Position numbers and translations under genes: made by a program. 36,260 nucleotides of DNA from DAOUMU01 sp034409055 (GTDB lineage: Bacteria; Chloroflexota; Anaerolineae; 4572-78; J111). This document shows, piece by piece, positions 6,177-14,847 of this stretch. The notes beneath the pieces were generated by a model. That model had not been told where the DNA came from, made no database searches, and saw nothing but the letters and a program-made list of their open reading frames with translations. How positions within the stretch are numbered: the stretch's first letter is position 1; every line of letters starts with the position of its first letter. The stretch covers positions 1 through 36,260 of the forward strand of contig DAOUMU010000323.1 of NCBI GenBank assembly GCA_034409055.1, given 5' to 3'.

Positions 6177-8306
6177 ATGACCCAACAAAGCAATACCGTT
6201 ACGCCGGCTCAATCTCACAATATAAAATTTTCTTTTGGGTATATTTCCGCTCGATTTGGGAGTTTTATAGACCGCTGGCAATTACCACCGGAAGTGGTGT
6301 TGATAGGAACCGCGCTGCTGGTAGGAATCGGGGCCGGTTTGGGCGCCGTGGTCTTTCGCTATTTAATTCAAGCAGTTGGTTGGGTAGGCTATGTATGGCT
6401 GCCCCAAGTCACCAACAGTTGGGGCAAGGCTTACGTGATCATTGTGCCGGCGATAGGCGGGTTGCTGGTCGGTCTGCTGGTTTATTACTTTGCCCGCGAA
6501 GCCAAGGGCCATGGCGTGCCCGAAGTGATGGAAGCGGTTGCCTTGCACGGCGGACGTATTCGCCCGATTGTGGCCGTGATCAAATCTCTGGCTTCCTCAC
6601 TCTCTATCGGCAGCGGCGGGTCGGTGGGGCGTGAAGGGCCGATCGTGCAGATTGGCTCGGCCCTGGGATCATCCCTGGGACAACTGTTACATCTATCCGA
6701 TGATCGTGTTCGCAACTTGGTGGCATGCGGTGCAGCCGGCGGCATCGCGGCCACTTTTAATGCGCCCATCGCCGGTGTTCTTTTTGCGCTAGAAATTATT
6801 CTGGGTGAATTTAGCGTCCGGCATTTCAGTACGGTGGTGGTAGCGGCGGTGGCGGCCAGTGCCATTGGCCGGGCCGTATTTGGCAACGTGCCGGCCTTTG
6901 CAATCCCTACCGAATATGGCCTGCACAGTTTGTGGGAGTATAGCTTTTACCTGGTGTTGGGGGTGTTGGCAGCCTTGGTAGGGGTCATTTTTGTGCGCTT
7001 GCTTTATTGGACGGAAGACTTGTTTGATAAATGGAAGCAGGTTCCCGAATGGGTCCAACCCGCGGTTGGGGGCGCTTTGCTGGGCGTCATGGCCCTGACG
7101 TATCCCTATCTAACCGGCGTGACCTGGGCAGGTACGCCGCAAGTATTTAACGTGGGCTACAACGTAATTGAGCAAGCCCTGGGAAATCACTTTACCCTCC
7201 ACGTGGTGGTTGCTTTGTTGATATTAAAACTGATTGCCACCAGTTTAACCCTGGGGTCAGGCGGCTCAGGAGGTGTCTTTGCGCCTGGCCTGTTTATGGG
7301 GGCAATGTTAGGATCCGCGTTTGAGTTGACGGTCAATCAAATATTTCCTGGCATAGCCGCGCCGCCGGGCGCGTATGCCCTGGTGGGTATGGGGGCTGTT
7401 TTTGCAGCCAGCGCCCACGCGCCGATAACTGCTACTTTAATCCTGTTTGAGTTAACCGGCGATTATCGAATCATCTTGCCGCTGATGCTGACCGTTGTAG
7501 TGGCTACGCTCCTAGCTCAGAAAATGTTGGAGGGTGAGTCGATCTACACTCTCAAACTCACCCGGCGAGGTATTCACTTGCAACGCGGACGCGATGTGGA
7601 TGTATTGCAGGGCGTAATGGTAGACGAGGTAATGAGGGTTGAGGTAGATACCGCAGACATGGATTTGACTCTCACGGAAATATCAGACATCTTTAGCCGT
7701 TCGCAGCATCATGGCTTGCCAGTGCTTGACCGGCAAGGACAGTTGTGGGGCATGATTACGGTGACGGATCTGGATCGGGCTATTGCCAACAATCTCCCCC
7801 GCCGGACAACGGTGGCTGAAATCGCTACACCCAGAGACCAATTGTTAGTGGCTTTTCCTGATGAGAGCATGAATGAGGCTCTGACTCGGATGGCGAGACG
7901 CGGACTGGGACGTTTACCGGTGGTTTCCCGCGACGATCCGAACCATTTATTGGGGCTGATCCGGCGCGCCGACATTATCCGAGCCTACAATCTGGCTCTG
8001 TCTCGCCGGGCCAAACTGCAACATCACGCCCGGCGAATGCAGTTGCGCAATTTGGACGGGACCGAGTTTGTAGATCTGAACTTAAAAGCTGGCGATAGAG
8101 TTATTGGCAAAACGGTCCAAGAAATTGCACCCACGCTGCCCGAAGAATGCCTGTTAATCTCAATTCGGCGCAATGATCAGGTCCTGATCCCTCAGGGCGA
8201 TACGGTTTTTCAGCCGGATGATCACCTCACGGCCTTCATCCACAGCAAGGATGCCGAGGCGCTGCATCGTTGTTTTTTAGGTGAGCCAGAAATGGATGAG
8301 GTTTGA
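6177..8306 (+). CDS. ClC-family chloride channel with CBS pair and TrkA-C domain
   Basis: A 709-residue protein: a ClC transmembrane domain (about 35-455), two CBS domains (about 480-610) that usually bind adenine nucleotides, and a TrkA-C/RCK-C domain (about 625-705). Chloride-pathway motifs are GHGVP, GSGGSVGREGP with the gating Glu153, and GSGGSGGVFAPG. At the place of the E. coli antiporter proton glutamate (Glu203) the sequence reads LFALEII, with Ile207 aligned there, a pattern of channels more than of H+/Cl- exchangers. The ATG at 6177 follows AAGGAA. It is the last gene of the HEAT/H+-ATPase unit and could supply the counter-ion path for the pump. The first ion motif has His where GSGIP has Ser, so the permeant anion is uncertain. 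Confidence 0.9.
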   Translation: MTQQSNTVTPAQSHNIKFSFGYISARFGSFIDRWQLPPEVVLIGTALLVGIGAGLGAVVFRYLIQAVGWVGYVWLPQVTNSWGKAYVIIVPAIGGLLVGLLVYYFAREAKGHGVPEVMEAVALHGGRIRPIVAVIKSLASSLSIGSGGSVGREGPIVQIGSALGSSLGQLLHLSDDRVRNLVACGAAGGIAATFNAPIAGVLFALEIILGEFSVRHFSTVVVAAVAASAIGRAVFGNVPAFAIPTEYGLHSLWEYSFYLVLGVLAALVGVIFVRLLYWTEDLFDKWKQVPEWVQPAVGGALLGVMALTYPYLTGVTWAGTPQVFNVGYNVIEQALGNHFTLHVVVALLILKLIATSLTLGSGGSGGVFAPGLFMGAMLGSAFELTVNQIFPGIAAPPGAYALVGMGAVFAASAHAPITATLILFELTGDYRIILPLMLTVVVATLLAQKMLEGESIYTLKLTRRGIHLQRGRDVDVLQGVMVDEVMRVEVDTADMDLTLTEISDIFSRSQHHGLPVLDRQGQLWGMITVTDLDRAIANNLPRRTTVAEIATPRDQLLVAFPDESMNEALTRMARRGLGRLPVVSRDDPNHLLGLIRRADIIRAYNLALSRRAKLQHHARRMQLRNLDGTEFVDLNLKAGDRVIGKTVQEIAPTLPEECLLISIRRNDQVLIPQGDTVFQPDDHLTAFIHSKDAEALHRCFLGEPEMDEV

Positions 8307-8340
8307 TTACCCTTCTATCTTGAAGATTTATGACAAAAAC

Positions 8341-8412
8341 TATTTACGCTTCACGTTTTACGCACTACAATCCTAAAGTGTCTGGGACGATTTAAATTTT
8401 GGAACTCCCTTA
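8341..8412. repeat. Partial copy of the 1211-1377 MITE-like element
   Basis: The stretch ACGCTTCACGTTTTACGC followed by GGGACGATTTAAATTTTGGAACTCCCTTA (up to 8412) matches the right end of the element at 1211-1377 (ACGCTTCACG, then GGGATGATTTAAATTTCGGAACCCCCTTA). The left half is missing. A weaker echo (AATTATGGGAACTCCTT) is at about 19310-19335. Confidence 0.55.
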
Positions 8413-8461
8413 CTCCCATAAACCGGGAGGTTCTTCAGGAATTTCTGTGGTTCTGCTCAAA

Positions 8462-8540
8462 GGGGATTGACAAATCCCCGTATTTAGTGGGTAATGAGCA
8501 GGCTATACCACAAGATATGGCCCGGATTTGTCAATCCGGG
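8462..8540. repeat. Two hairpins with complementary loops in the ClC/methyltransferase gap
   Basis: At 8462-8479 GGGGATT-GACA-AATCCCC forms a 7-bp stem; at 8521-8540 CCCGGATT-TGTC-AATCCGGG forms an 8-bp stem. The loops GACA and TGTC are complementary, so the pair could make a kissing interaction, or the two may be related copies of one palindrome in opposite orientation. There is no T-run after either. The rest of 8307-8677 holds no gene I can support. Confidence 0.45.
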
Positions 8541-8677
8541 CCGAGCGCCACGGAAAATCCCAAAGAGCCTAATATCTTATCCCTTTACTCAATGAGACGG
8601 GTCGCTGATTTCCCCTGGAAGGGTCAGCATCGGTTGAAAATCATTCATTACTTGGCCAGGAAAACGAGGAGGGTGCA

Positions 8678-9493
8678 ATGACCCTTGAAGATTTAAAGCA
8701 AGCGAATGAGGAGACCCGGACCGCCTGGAACGAGAACGCTTCGTTCTGGGATGAGCGTATAGGTGAGGGTAACGATTTCGTTGAACTGCTGGTTTGGCCC
8801 GCCACCGAGCGGTTGCTGGCCCTGCGCCCAGGCGAACGGATCCTTGACATCGCCTGCGGCAATGGGCTCTACGCTCGCCGGTTGGCGGCCTTGGGGGCTG
8901 AGGTGGTGGCCTTCGACTTTGCCGAGGAGATGATTGCCCAGGCCCGGCAGCGCACCAGCGAGACTGCTGAACGTATCGACTATCGGGTGCTGGATGCCAC
9001 GGACGAAAGGGCCCTGCTAGCCCTGGGGGAGGGGCAGTTTGATGCCGCTCTGTGTAGTATGGCCCTGTTCGATATGGCCGAGATTAAACCGCTGTTCCGG
9101 GCGTTGGCTCGGCTGCTTCGTCGGGGCGGACGGTTTGTTTTCTCCGTGCTGCATCCCTGCTTCAACAGCCCCCATATGGTTCACGTGGCCGAGATGGAGG
9201 ATCGGGGGGGCCAGATCGTCACGGTCTATTCGGTCAAGACCTTCGGCTATATGACTGAAACAATAAGCCACGCTGCGGCCATAGCCGGACAGCCCAAGCC
9301 GCAGCCCCTCTTTCACCGGCCCTTACAGGTATTGCTGGGGGTGGGCTTCGAGGCCGGGTTTATTCTGGATGGCCTCGAGGAACGCGCCTTTCCCCCCGAG
9401 CATCCCCCTGGCAGTACTCCTCTGTCGTGGGGGGGCAATTTCAGCGAAATCCCCCCGGTGCTGGTGGCCCGGATGCTGTTCAATGAACAATGA
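8678..9493 (+). CDS. Class I SAM-dependent methyltransferase
   Basis: A 271-residue cytosolic methyltransferase. The SAM-binding Rossmann core shows motif I ILDIACGNGLYARRL (about residues 58-72), the acidic end of strand 2 in VVAFDFAEEMIAQAR (about 77-91), the motif DYRVLDATD, and a post-core LARLLRRGGRFVFSVLHP typical of Methyltransf_11/25 proteins. The C-terminal part (about 165-271), with HMVHVAEMEDRGG and FHRPLQVLLGVGF, probably shapes the acceptor pocket; the substrate cannot be told. The ATG at 8678 has GGAGGG upstream. It lies 29 bases before the subtilase gene. The run of G and C tracts gives it a somewhat higher GC than neighbours. Confidence 0.88.
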   Translation: MTLEDLKQANEETRTAWNENASFWDERIGEGNDFVELLVWPATERLLALRPGERILDIACGNGLYARRLAALGAEVVAFDFAEEMIAQARQRTSETAERIDYRVLDATDERALLALGEGQFDAALCSMALFDMAEIKPLFRALARLLRRGGRFVFSVLHPCFNSPHMVHVAEMEDRGGQIVTVYSVKTFGYMTETISHAAAIAGQPKPQPLFHRPLQVLLGVGFEAGFILDGLEERAFPPEHPPGSTPLSWGGNFSEIPPVLVARMLFNEQ

Positions 9494-9522
9494 GCAATGA
9501 GTAATTAACAAATGGTCGCCAT

Positions 9523-11709
9523 ATGAAAAAGATTTCAATTTTTAAGCTGATATTTATCATTGGCGGTCTGAGTCTTGGCCTATTGTTAGCCGTAGGGCCG
9601 GGGTTGGCTCAAGGCCCCTCTACCTCCTCTTCGGTTATACCGTTTGTCTCCGGTGAAATTCTGGTTAAATTTCATACGGATATTGATCCAGTTGCTGCCC
9701 AGGAACAGGTCCTGGCCCTGGGGTTACGTCCATTGGAGATTTCACCCTACAGTGGTCTGATGCGCGTTCAGGTTTTGCCAGGTCGTGAGGCTGAGGCAGT
9801 GGCTGACCTATCGACCCGGCCAGAGGTTAAATTTGCTACATTGAATTATGTCATCACCATTGCCAGTACGCCTGATGACACCGAGTTCTCCCAGCAGTGG
9901 GGCATGCATAATACCGGCCAAACCGGGGGAACAGTGGACGCCGATATTGATGCCCCTGAGGCCTGGGATATTCACACCGGTAACAGCAGCACGGTGGTGG
10001 CCATTGTAGACACCGGCGTTGACCTGGATCATGAAGATTTGGAAGCCAATATCTGGGTGAATACCAATGAAGTGCCGGGCAACGGCCTGGACGACGATGG
10101 GAATGGATACATTGATGATGTCAACGGCTGGGATTTTTGCAATACCTTAACCACAACATGCGACGCAGCCAATGACAATGATCCTGACGACGAGAATGGC
10201 CATGGCACCCACGTGGCCGGCATTGCGGCGGCCAGTGGCAATAACGGCCAGGGTGTTGCCGGGGTCAGTTGGCGGGCCAGGATTATGCCGGTCAAAGCGG
10301 TAGATCAGTTTGGCCGGGGGACGGTGTCCAGCATTGCCAATGGCATTAGTTATGCCACAGCCAACGGGGCTAGGGTAATCAATATGAGTGTCGCCGCTCC
10401 AGGGACGGTATATCCGTGTAGTGGTTTTGCGGCAATCCGTGATGCCATGCAAGAGGCCCTGGCCAAGAACGTTTTAGCTTTCGTTTCCTCTGGCAATCAA
10501 AGTGCTTTTAGTGTGGCCTGCCCGGCCGCTCTGGATGAAGCGGTGGCCGTGGGCGCGACCAACCATTTTGACATTCGCTGGTCTGGCTCAAATCAAGGGC
10601 CCCGCTTAGACGTGGCCGCACCGGGGGCGAGTGTTTACAGCACCCGACGCGGGGGCGGCTATCAGTTCAAAACCGGAACCTCGATGGCCGCGCCCCACGT
10701 GGCCGGGCTGGCCGCCCTGCTGTGGTCCTTTCGTGCCGGCTTGAGCCACCATGATGTCCGCAGCGTCATCGAAGCCACCACAGACGATTTGGGGCCGGTT
10801 GGCCACGACCTTGAATTTGGCCACGGACGTATTAACGCCCGGCGTGCCCTGGAAGCTTTAACAGCGTTGCAAACTTTTCCGGCCCAGTTGAACCTGTTCA
10901 TAGATGACACTGCGGTGGGGCCCATCTTTAGCCAGATTCAGATCACCTCCATCGCTTCAAATCCTGTCACCTGGCAGGCCACAATTTCCCCCACAGTATC
11001 CTGGTTGAGTTTGATGCCGCCTACCTCCGGTACAGTCTCAATTGCTTCAGCACCGGTTGAGGTGACTTTAAGGGCAATACGTCCGGCCACTTATGGTGTT
11101 TACAGCACAACGGTCATTTTTACCGGCACAAATTCTTCAGGTATCTCGCTCGGCAGCCGGACAACCTCCGTTTATCTCACTTATGCTGATAAGTCGAGAA
11201 TTTTCCTGCCTTTAATTCTTAAGGGACCGCCCAGGCCGGATTTGGTGATTGAAGCTTTGACGGTTAACGACACCCAGGTGACAGTCGTCATCAAAAATCA
11301 AGGTGAGGTCGATGTCACCGATGCTTTCTGGGTGGATGTTTATTTCAATCCCAGGACGACGCCACAGATCAACCAGCCCTGGCACACGATTGCCAGCCAC
11401 GGGCTGGTGTGGGGCGTGACGGTCCCGATCAGGGCGAATGGAGGGACCTTGATCCTGACTACCGGTGGTCCCTACTACAGACCAGACCACAGCAGCCCTG
11501 GAGCGTTGCCTGCCGGGGCTATGGTTTATGGTCTGGTAGATTCGTACAATCCGAATACGACCTACGGCAACGTTCTGGAGAGCAATGAGAGCAACAATCT
11601 CCACGGACCAACAGCCTCTGTCCTCGACTCGGCGGAGGGAACCGTAACAGAGCCAACGGGCCATGAAAGCCAGCCTGTTTCAACAGCGGCATTGCCCGAG
11701 CGCAAGTGA
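9523..11709 (+). CDS. Secreted subtilisin-like serine protease (S8)
   Basis: A 728-residue exported protease. It has a signal peptide (about 1-30, KKISIFKLIFIIGGLSLGLL), a fervidolysin-like propeptide (about 42-110, starting GEILVKFHTDID), and an S8 domain (about 128-440) with catalytic Asp163 (VVAIVDTGVD), His227 (NGHGTHVAG) and Ser387 (GTSMAAPHVAG). Next comes a BACON/Ig-like module (about 455-545, SNPVTWQATISPTVSWLSL), the linker IFLPLILKG common in Chloroflexota secreted proteins, and a CARDB-like domain (about 570-690, PDLVIEALTVNDTQVTVVIKN). The ATG at 9523 has only a weak ribosome site. No C-terminal sorting signal is seen, so it is probably released or loosely attached. Its last codons end 14 bases before the oxidoreductase. 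Confidence 0.93.
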   Translation: MKKISIFKLIFIIGGLSLGLLLAVGPGLAQGPSTSSSVIPFVSGEILVKFHTDIDPVAAQEQVLALGLRPLEISPYSGLMRVQVLPGREAEAVADLSTRPEVKFATLNYVITIASTPDDTEFSQQWGMHNTGQTGGTVDADIDAPEAWDIHTGNSSTVVAIVDTGVDLDHEDLEANIWVNTNEVPGNGLDDDGNGYIDDVNGWDFCNTLTTTCDAANDNDPDDENGHGTHVAGIAAASGNNGQGVAGVSWRARIMPVKAVDQFGRGTVSSIANGISYATANGARVINMSVAAPGTVYPCSGFAAIRDAMQEALAKNVLAFVSSGNQSAFSVACPAALDEAVAVGATNHFDIRWSGSNQGPRLDVAAPGASVYSTRRGGGYQFKTGTSMAAPHVAGLAALLWSFRAGLSHHDVRSVIEATTDDLGPVGHDLEFGHGRINARRALEALTALQTFPAQLNLFIDDTAVGPIFSQIQITSIASNPVTWQATISPTVSWLSLMPPTSGTVSIASAPVEVTLRAIRPATYGVYSTTVIFTGTNSSGISLGSRTTSVYLTYADKSRIFLPLILKGPPRPDLVIEALTVNDTQVTVVIKNQGEVDVTDAFWVDVYFNPRTTPQINQPWHTIASHGLVWGVTVPIRANGGTLILTTGGPYYRPDHSSPGALPAGAMVYGLVDSYNPNTTYGNVLESNESNNLHGPTASVLDSAEGTVTEPTGHESQPVSTAALPERK

Positions 11710-11723
11710 AAGGAAGTCGTAAT

Positions 11724-12782
11724 ATGATCAAGAGGAATTCTATGTGCGCTGTTCTGCTCACCGGATACGGTGGCCTTGACAAGCTCGAATATCGGGACGA
11801 CGTCCCGATCCCGCCAGTCGGGCCTGACGATGTCTTGATCAAAGTTGGCGCTTGTGGCGTTAACAACACCGATCTCTGGACCCGCCAAGGTGCTTACGGC
11901 AGTGAGACCGATCCCCAGGCTATCTCCGCTTGGCGCCAGGAACCGATGCAATTTCCCCGCATCCAGGGGGCTGACATCGTGGGGCATATTGTAGATGTTG
12001 GCTCTAAAGTGTCCCCCTCCCGTGTTGGTGAACGGGTCATCGTAGATCCCACGCTTTACACCGAGGATGGCGAAGGGCTGTTGGAAGCCGGCTTTACGGG
12101 CAGTGAGCGTGATGGTGGCTTTGCAGAATACACCGCCGCACCGGCCAGGAATGCCCACCTGATCAACGCATCTTTGAGCGATGCAGAACTGGCCACGTTT
12201 CCCACTGCCTACGTTACGGGTGAACGTATGCTCAATCGGGCTCGACTGAAAGCAGGAGAGACGATTCTGATCACAGGGGCCTCTGGCGGGGTTGGCTCAG
12301 GTCTGGTCCAATTGGCTCGTGTCCGAGGGGCGCGGATCATAACAATCGTCGGGGCCGGTAAAGAAGAGAAAGTAGGCCAGCTTGGAGCCGAGATTGTGAT
12401 CACCAGAGGCTCAGAGAATATGCATGAAGCGATAAGCCAAGCCGTTGGGGAGCAGCCGATTGACGTGATCGCGGATGTTGTGGCCGGCCCGTTGTTTCCG
12501 GTTTTATTGAGGGTGTTGCGTAAACAAGGGCGGTACGTCACGGCCGGGGCCATAGCCGGGCCTTTAGTGCAGCTCGATTTGCGCACCGTTTACCTGAAAC
12601 ATTTGGAAATCATTGGCTCAACTCTGGGTACCCGTAAAGAATTTGCTGATCTGATGCGTTACATCGAGCGGGGTGCACTCAAGCCGCTCTTAGCCAAGAC
12701 TTATGCGCTCGAGAACATAAAGCAAGCCCAGGTGGATTTCAAGAGTAAACAGTTTTTTGGCAAGTTGGTGGTTATTCCCTGA
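11724..12782 (+). CDS. MDR-family zinc-independent alcohol dehydrogenase / quinone reductase-like protein
   Basis: A 352-residue medium-chain dehydrogenase/reductase that would use NAD(P)H. The GroES-like N-terminal half shows CGVNNTDLWTRQG and GADIVGHIVDVG; the Rossmann half shows ILITGASGGVGSGLVQLA (about 190-210) and GRYVTAGAIAGP. The four-cysteine structural zinc lobe of classical ADHs is absent, pointing to the quinone-oxidoreductase/crotonyl-CoA-reductase-like branch. The ATG at 11724 (AGGAAG upstream) is preferred to the overlapping GTG at 11706; an ATG at 11742, with AGAGG upstream, is also possible and matches the usual family N-terminus better. It is the second of five tightly spaced plus-strand genes. 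Substrate unknown. Confidence 0.85.
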   Translation: MIKRNSMCAVLLTGYGGLDKLEYRDDVPIPPVGPDDVLIKVGACGVNNTDLWTRQGAYGSETDPQAISAWRQEPMQFPRIQGADIVGHIVDVGSKVSPSRVGERVIVDPTLYTEDGEGLLEAGFTGSERDGGFAEYTAAPARNAHLINASLSDAELATFPTAYVTGERMLNRARLKAGETILITGASGGVGSGLVQLARVRGARIITIVGAGKEEKVGQLGAEIVITRGSENMHEAISQAVGEQPIDVIADVVAGPLFPVLLRVLRKQGRYVTAGAIAGPLVQLDLRTVYLKHLEIIGSTLGTRKEFADLMRYIERGALKPLLAKTYALENIKQAQVDFKSKQFFGKLVVIP

Positions 12783-12796
12783 GAGGGCAAAGTTGT

Positions 12797-13663
12797 ATGA
12801 GCACCAAGGCTGGGCAAGAAGAAGTAAAATTTTGGCACGACCCCCATTTTTCTAATTTGGAGCTACTCCGGGCCACCTACATCACCCACGCTTTTTCGCC
12901 CCACGTTCACGAGGGATTTGCCATTGGGGTCATTCAATCGGGCGCCCAAAAGGTGGCTTACCGTCGGGCTAATCGGATTATGCCGGCCGGTACCGTCTGT
13001 GTCATCAATCCGGGCGAGGTCCATACCGGTCAAGCAGCCAGCGAACAAGGCTGGACCTACCGTATGCTCTACCCGGATGCCAGCCTCCTGCAAAAAGCTG
13101 CCTCTGAGATTGCCGGTCGCCAGCGGGATGTTCCCTTTTTCCCGGAACTGGTTATTCACGATGATTTCCTGGTGCAGCAAATTCTTAAGCTGCACCGGGT
13201 CCTTGAAGACCCCCAATCATCGATCATTGAACGTGAGTCTCGCATGCTGTGGACGCTGGCCCAACTGATTGCCCACCACGCAGATGATAGGCCTGTCATT
13301 CGTCCTGTAGGCGCAGAGCCAAATTATGTAAAAAGCGTGCGTGAGTATTTAGATGACCATTACACCGAAAATGTATCGCTTGAACAATTGACCCAATTGG
13401 TCAACGTCAGTCCGTTTCATTTGCTGCGCGTCTTTAGAAGGGAAGTTGGCTTTCCGCCCCACATTTATCTAACCCAGCGGCGGATCACCGTGGCCAAAAG
13501 GTTATTACTGGCTGGCTGCTCTATCGTCGACGTGGCCACGCAAACAGGCTTCGTGGACCAAAGTCACCTGACTAACCGCTTTAAGCGAATCGTTGGGGTC
13601 ACCCCTGGCCAATATCGCAAAAACAGCAAGAATTTGCAAGACAAATGCCTCCAGCATGTGTAG
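12797..13663 (+). CDS. AraC-family transcriptional regulator
   Basis: A 288-residue regulator with an N-terminal AraC-type cupin (about 20-160, with HVHEGFAIGVIQSG and VINPGEVHTGQ) for ligand sensing and a C-terminal pair of helix-turn-helix motifs (about 180-278: VSLEQLTQLVNVSPFHLLRVF and SIVDVATQTGFVDQSHLTNRF, then VGVTPGQYRK). This is the form of regulators often found next to amino-acid exporters of the LysE and AzlCD types. It starts 14 bases after the oxidoreductase stop and ends 9 bases before azlC. It most likely controls this transport pair (inference from position). Confidence 0.92.
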   Translation: MSTKAGQEEVKFWHDPHFSNLELLRATYITHAFSPHVHEGFAIGVIQSGAQKVAYRRANRIMPAGTVCVINPGEVHTGQAASEQGWTYRMLYPDASLLQKAASEIAGRQRDVPFFPELVIHDDFLVQQILKLHRVLEDPQSSIIERESRMLWTLAQLIAHHADDRPVIRPVGAEPNYVKSVREYLDDHYTENVSLEQLTQLVNVSPFHLLRVFRREVGFPPHIYLTQRRITVAKRLLLAGCSIVDVATQTGFVDQSHLTNRFKRIVGVTPGQYRKNSKNLQDKCLQHV

Positions 13664-13672
13664 CATGGAGGT

Positions 13673-14359
13673 ATGTCATCACCACGTTCTGAATTTATCT
13701 CCGGCCTAAAAGCAATATCCCCCATCTTACTGGGCGTTATTCCCTTTGCCACCATTTCCGGCATCGCCGCCATCGAGGTGGGACTTTCAGCTCCTTTGGC
13801 TTTAGCCATGTCGTTGATTGTGTTTGCCGGGGCGTCACAATTGGCCGCCGTGCAGTTGATGAGTATGAGCGCCTCGATCGTCGTTATCGTGCTAACCGCT
13901 CTCATCATTAACCTGCGCTTTGCCATGTACAGTGCCTCGATTGCCCCCCACTTCAAAACCCTGACCAGTAAATGGAAACACGTGCTGGCGTACTTACTAA
14001 CCGATCAAGCCTATGCTGTTTCCATTACACGCTTCAACGATAAGGCCGAAAGGGGGCACAAACATTGGTTTTACCTGGGCGCGGCTTTTGCTATGTGGGC
14101 CACCTGGCAGGTGAGTACGGCGGCCGGTGTTTTTCTGGGGACGCAGGTTCCTGAAAGCTGGTCGCTGGATTTCGCCATACCGCTGACTTTCATTGCGCTG
14201 GCTATGCCGGTCATCAAAGAGAAGACGGCCATGGCCGCTGCCTTGACGGCCGGCTTGATAGCCACGGTAGCCGTTAATTTACCCTTCAATTTGAGTCTCA
14301 TCGTGGCCGCCCTGGTGGGCATCCTGATAGGGCTCTTATTGGAGTGGCGACGGACGTAA
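13673..14359 (+). CDS. azlC: AzlC-family branched-chain amino-acid exporter, large subunit
   Basis: A 228-residue integral membrane protein of the AzlC family, which with AzlD forms a branched-chain amino-acid exporter in Bacillus and relatives. Family features: GLKAISPILLGVIPFATISG near the start, FAGASQLAAVQLM at about 54-66, NLRFAMYSASIAPHF at about 82-96, LLTDQAYAVS, and a hydrophobic C-terminal half with four to five helices. The ATG at 13673 immediately follows a GGAGGT, closer than ideal, and translation may be coupled to the AraC gene that stops 9 bases upstream. It is followed after 14 bases by azlD. Confidence 0.92.
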   Translation: MSSPRSEFISGLKAISPILLGVIPFATISGIAAIEVGLSAPLALAMSLIVFAGASQLAAVQLMSMSASIVVIVLTALIINLRFAMYSASIAPHFKTLTSKWKHVLAYLLTDQAYAVSITRFNDKAERGHKHWFYLGAAFAMWATWQVSTAAGVFLGTQVPESWSLDFAIPLTFIALAMPVIKEKTAMAAALTAGLIATVAVNLPFNLSLIVAALVGILIGLLLEWRRT

Positions 14360-14373
14360 ACAGGAAGGCATTC

Positions 14374-14700
14374 ATGAGTGAAAGCATCATTTTTCTGACC
14401 ATCATCAGTATAGGGCTGGTGACTTATGCGGTGCGGGTGTCGTTTATCTTGTTGTTGGGTAAGATTGAATTGCCCCACTTGGTTGAACGTGCCTTGCGTC
14501 TGGTTCCGGCGGCGGTCCTGCCGGCCCTGGTTGTCCCGGCTTTGTTGTATCGTAACGGCTTAATTGATGTCTCTCTTGGCAATGAGCGGTTGATCTCAGG
14601 TGTTATGGCCATCGTGGTGGTGTGGTATACCAGAAATGTACTGCTGACCATTGCTGTCGGGATGGGCACGTTGTGGCTGCTGCAAGCTATAACAGCATAA
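14374..14700 (+). CDS. azlD: AzlD-family branched-chain amino-acid exporter, small subunit
   Basis: A 108-residue protein with four predicted helices, the small partner of AzlC. It has the AzlD signature segments TYAVRVSFILLLGKIELPHLVERALRLVP (written here as TYAVRVSF, LPHLVERAL) and VLPALVVPALLY, and ends with a long hydrophobic helix. The ATG at 14374 has AGGAAGG 5 bases upstream, so it is chosen over the in-frame GTG at 14344, which would overlap azlC. A strong terminator follows 34 bases after the stop, making this the last gene of the unit. Confidence 0.9.
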   Translation: MSESIIFLTIISIGLVTYAVRVSFILLLGKIELPHLVERALRLVPAAVLPALVVPALLYRNGLIDVSLGNERLISGVMAIVVVWYTRNVLLTIAVGMGTLWLLQAITA

Positions 14701-14733
14701 GTATAGGTTTGACCACGCTATGCAATGACAAAC

Positions 14734-14763
14734 AGAGCCCGGCCACTGGCCGGGCTCTTGGTT
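14734..14763 (+). terminator. Rho-independent terminator after azlD
   Basis: The perfect 11-bp stem AGAGCCCGGCC / GGCCGGGCTCT with a 3-base loop (14734-14758) is followed by TTGGTTT. It closes the plus-strand run that ends with azlD. The T-tract is short and interrupted. Confidence 0.75.
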
Positions 14764-14777
14764 TCTTAGGATGGGTA

Positions 14778-14823
14778 GCAGAGGCATCCCTATGCCTCTG
14801 CGGGGACGGCATAGGGATGCTCT
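14778..14823. repeat. REP-like hairpin repeat, copy 1
   Basis: The 24-base unit at 14778-14801 is a 10-bp stem GCAGAGGCAT / ATGCCTCTGC with loop CCCT, followed by GGGGACGGCATAGGGATGC, whose CATAGGGATGC mirrors GCATCCCTATG. A second copy with a different but still paired stem is at 36219-36260, and a rearranged copy in reverse orientation at about 34411-34446. Confidence 0.65.
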
Positions 14824-14847
14824 GGCTACGTTTTGCAACAGCAGAAA

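Noticed and set aside
5826..6281. Minus-strand frame (151 codons) across the ATPase/ClC gap
   Set aside because: No ribosome site and no recognisable protein; the plus strand shows two membrane helices across a T-run frameshift.
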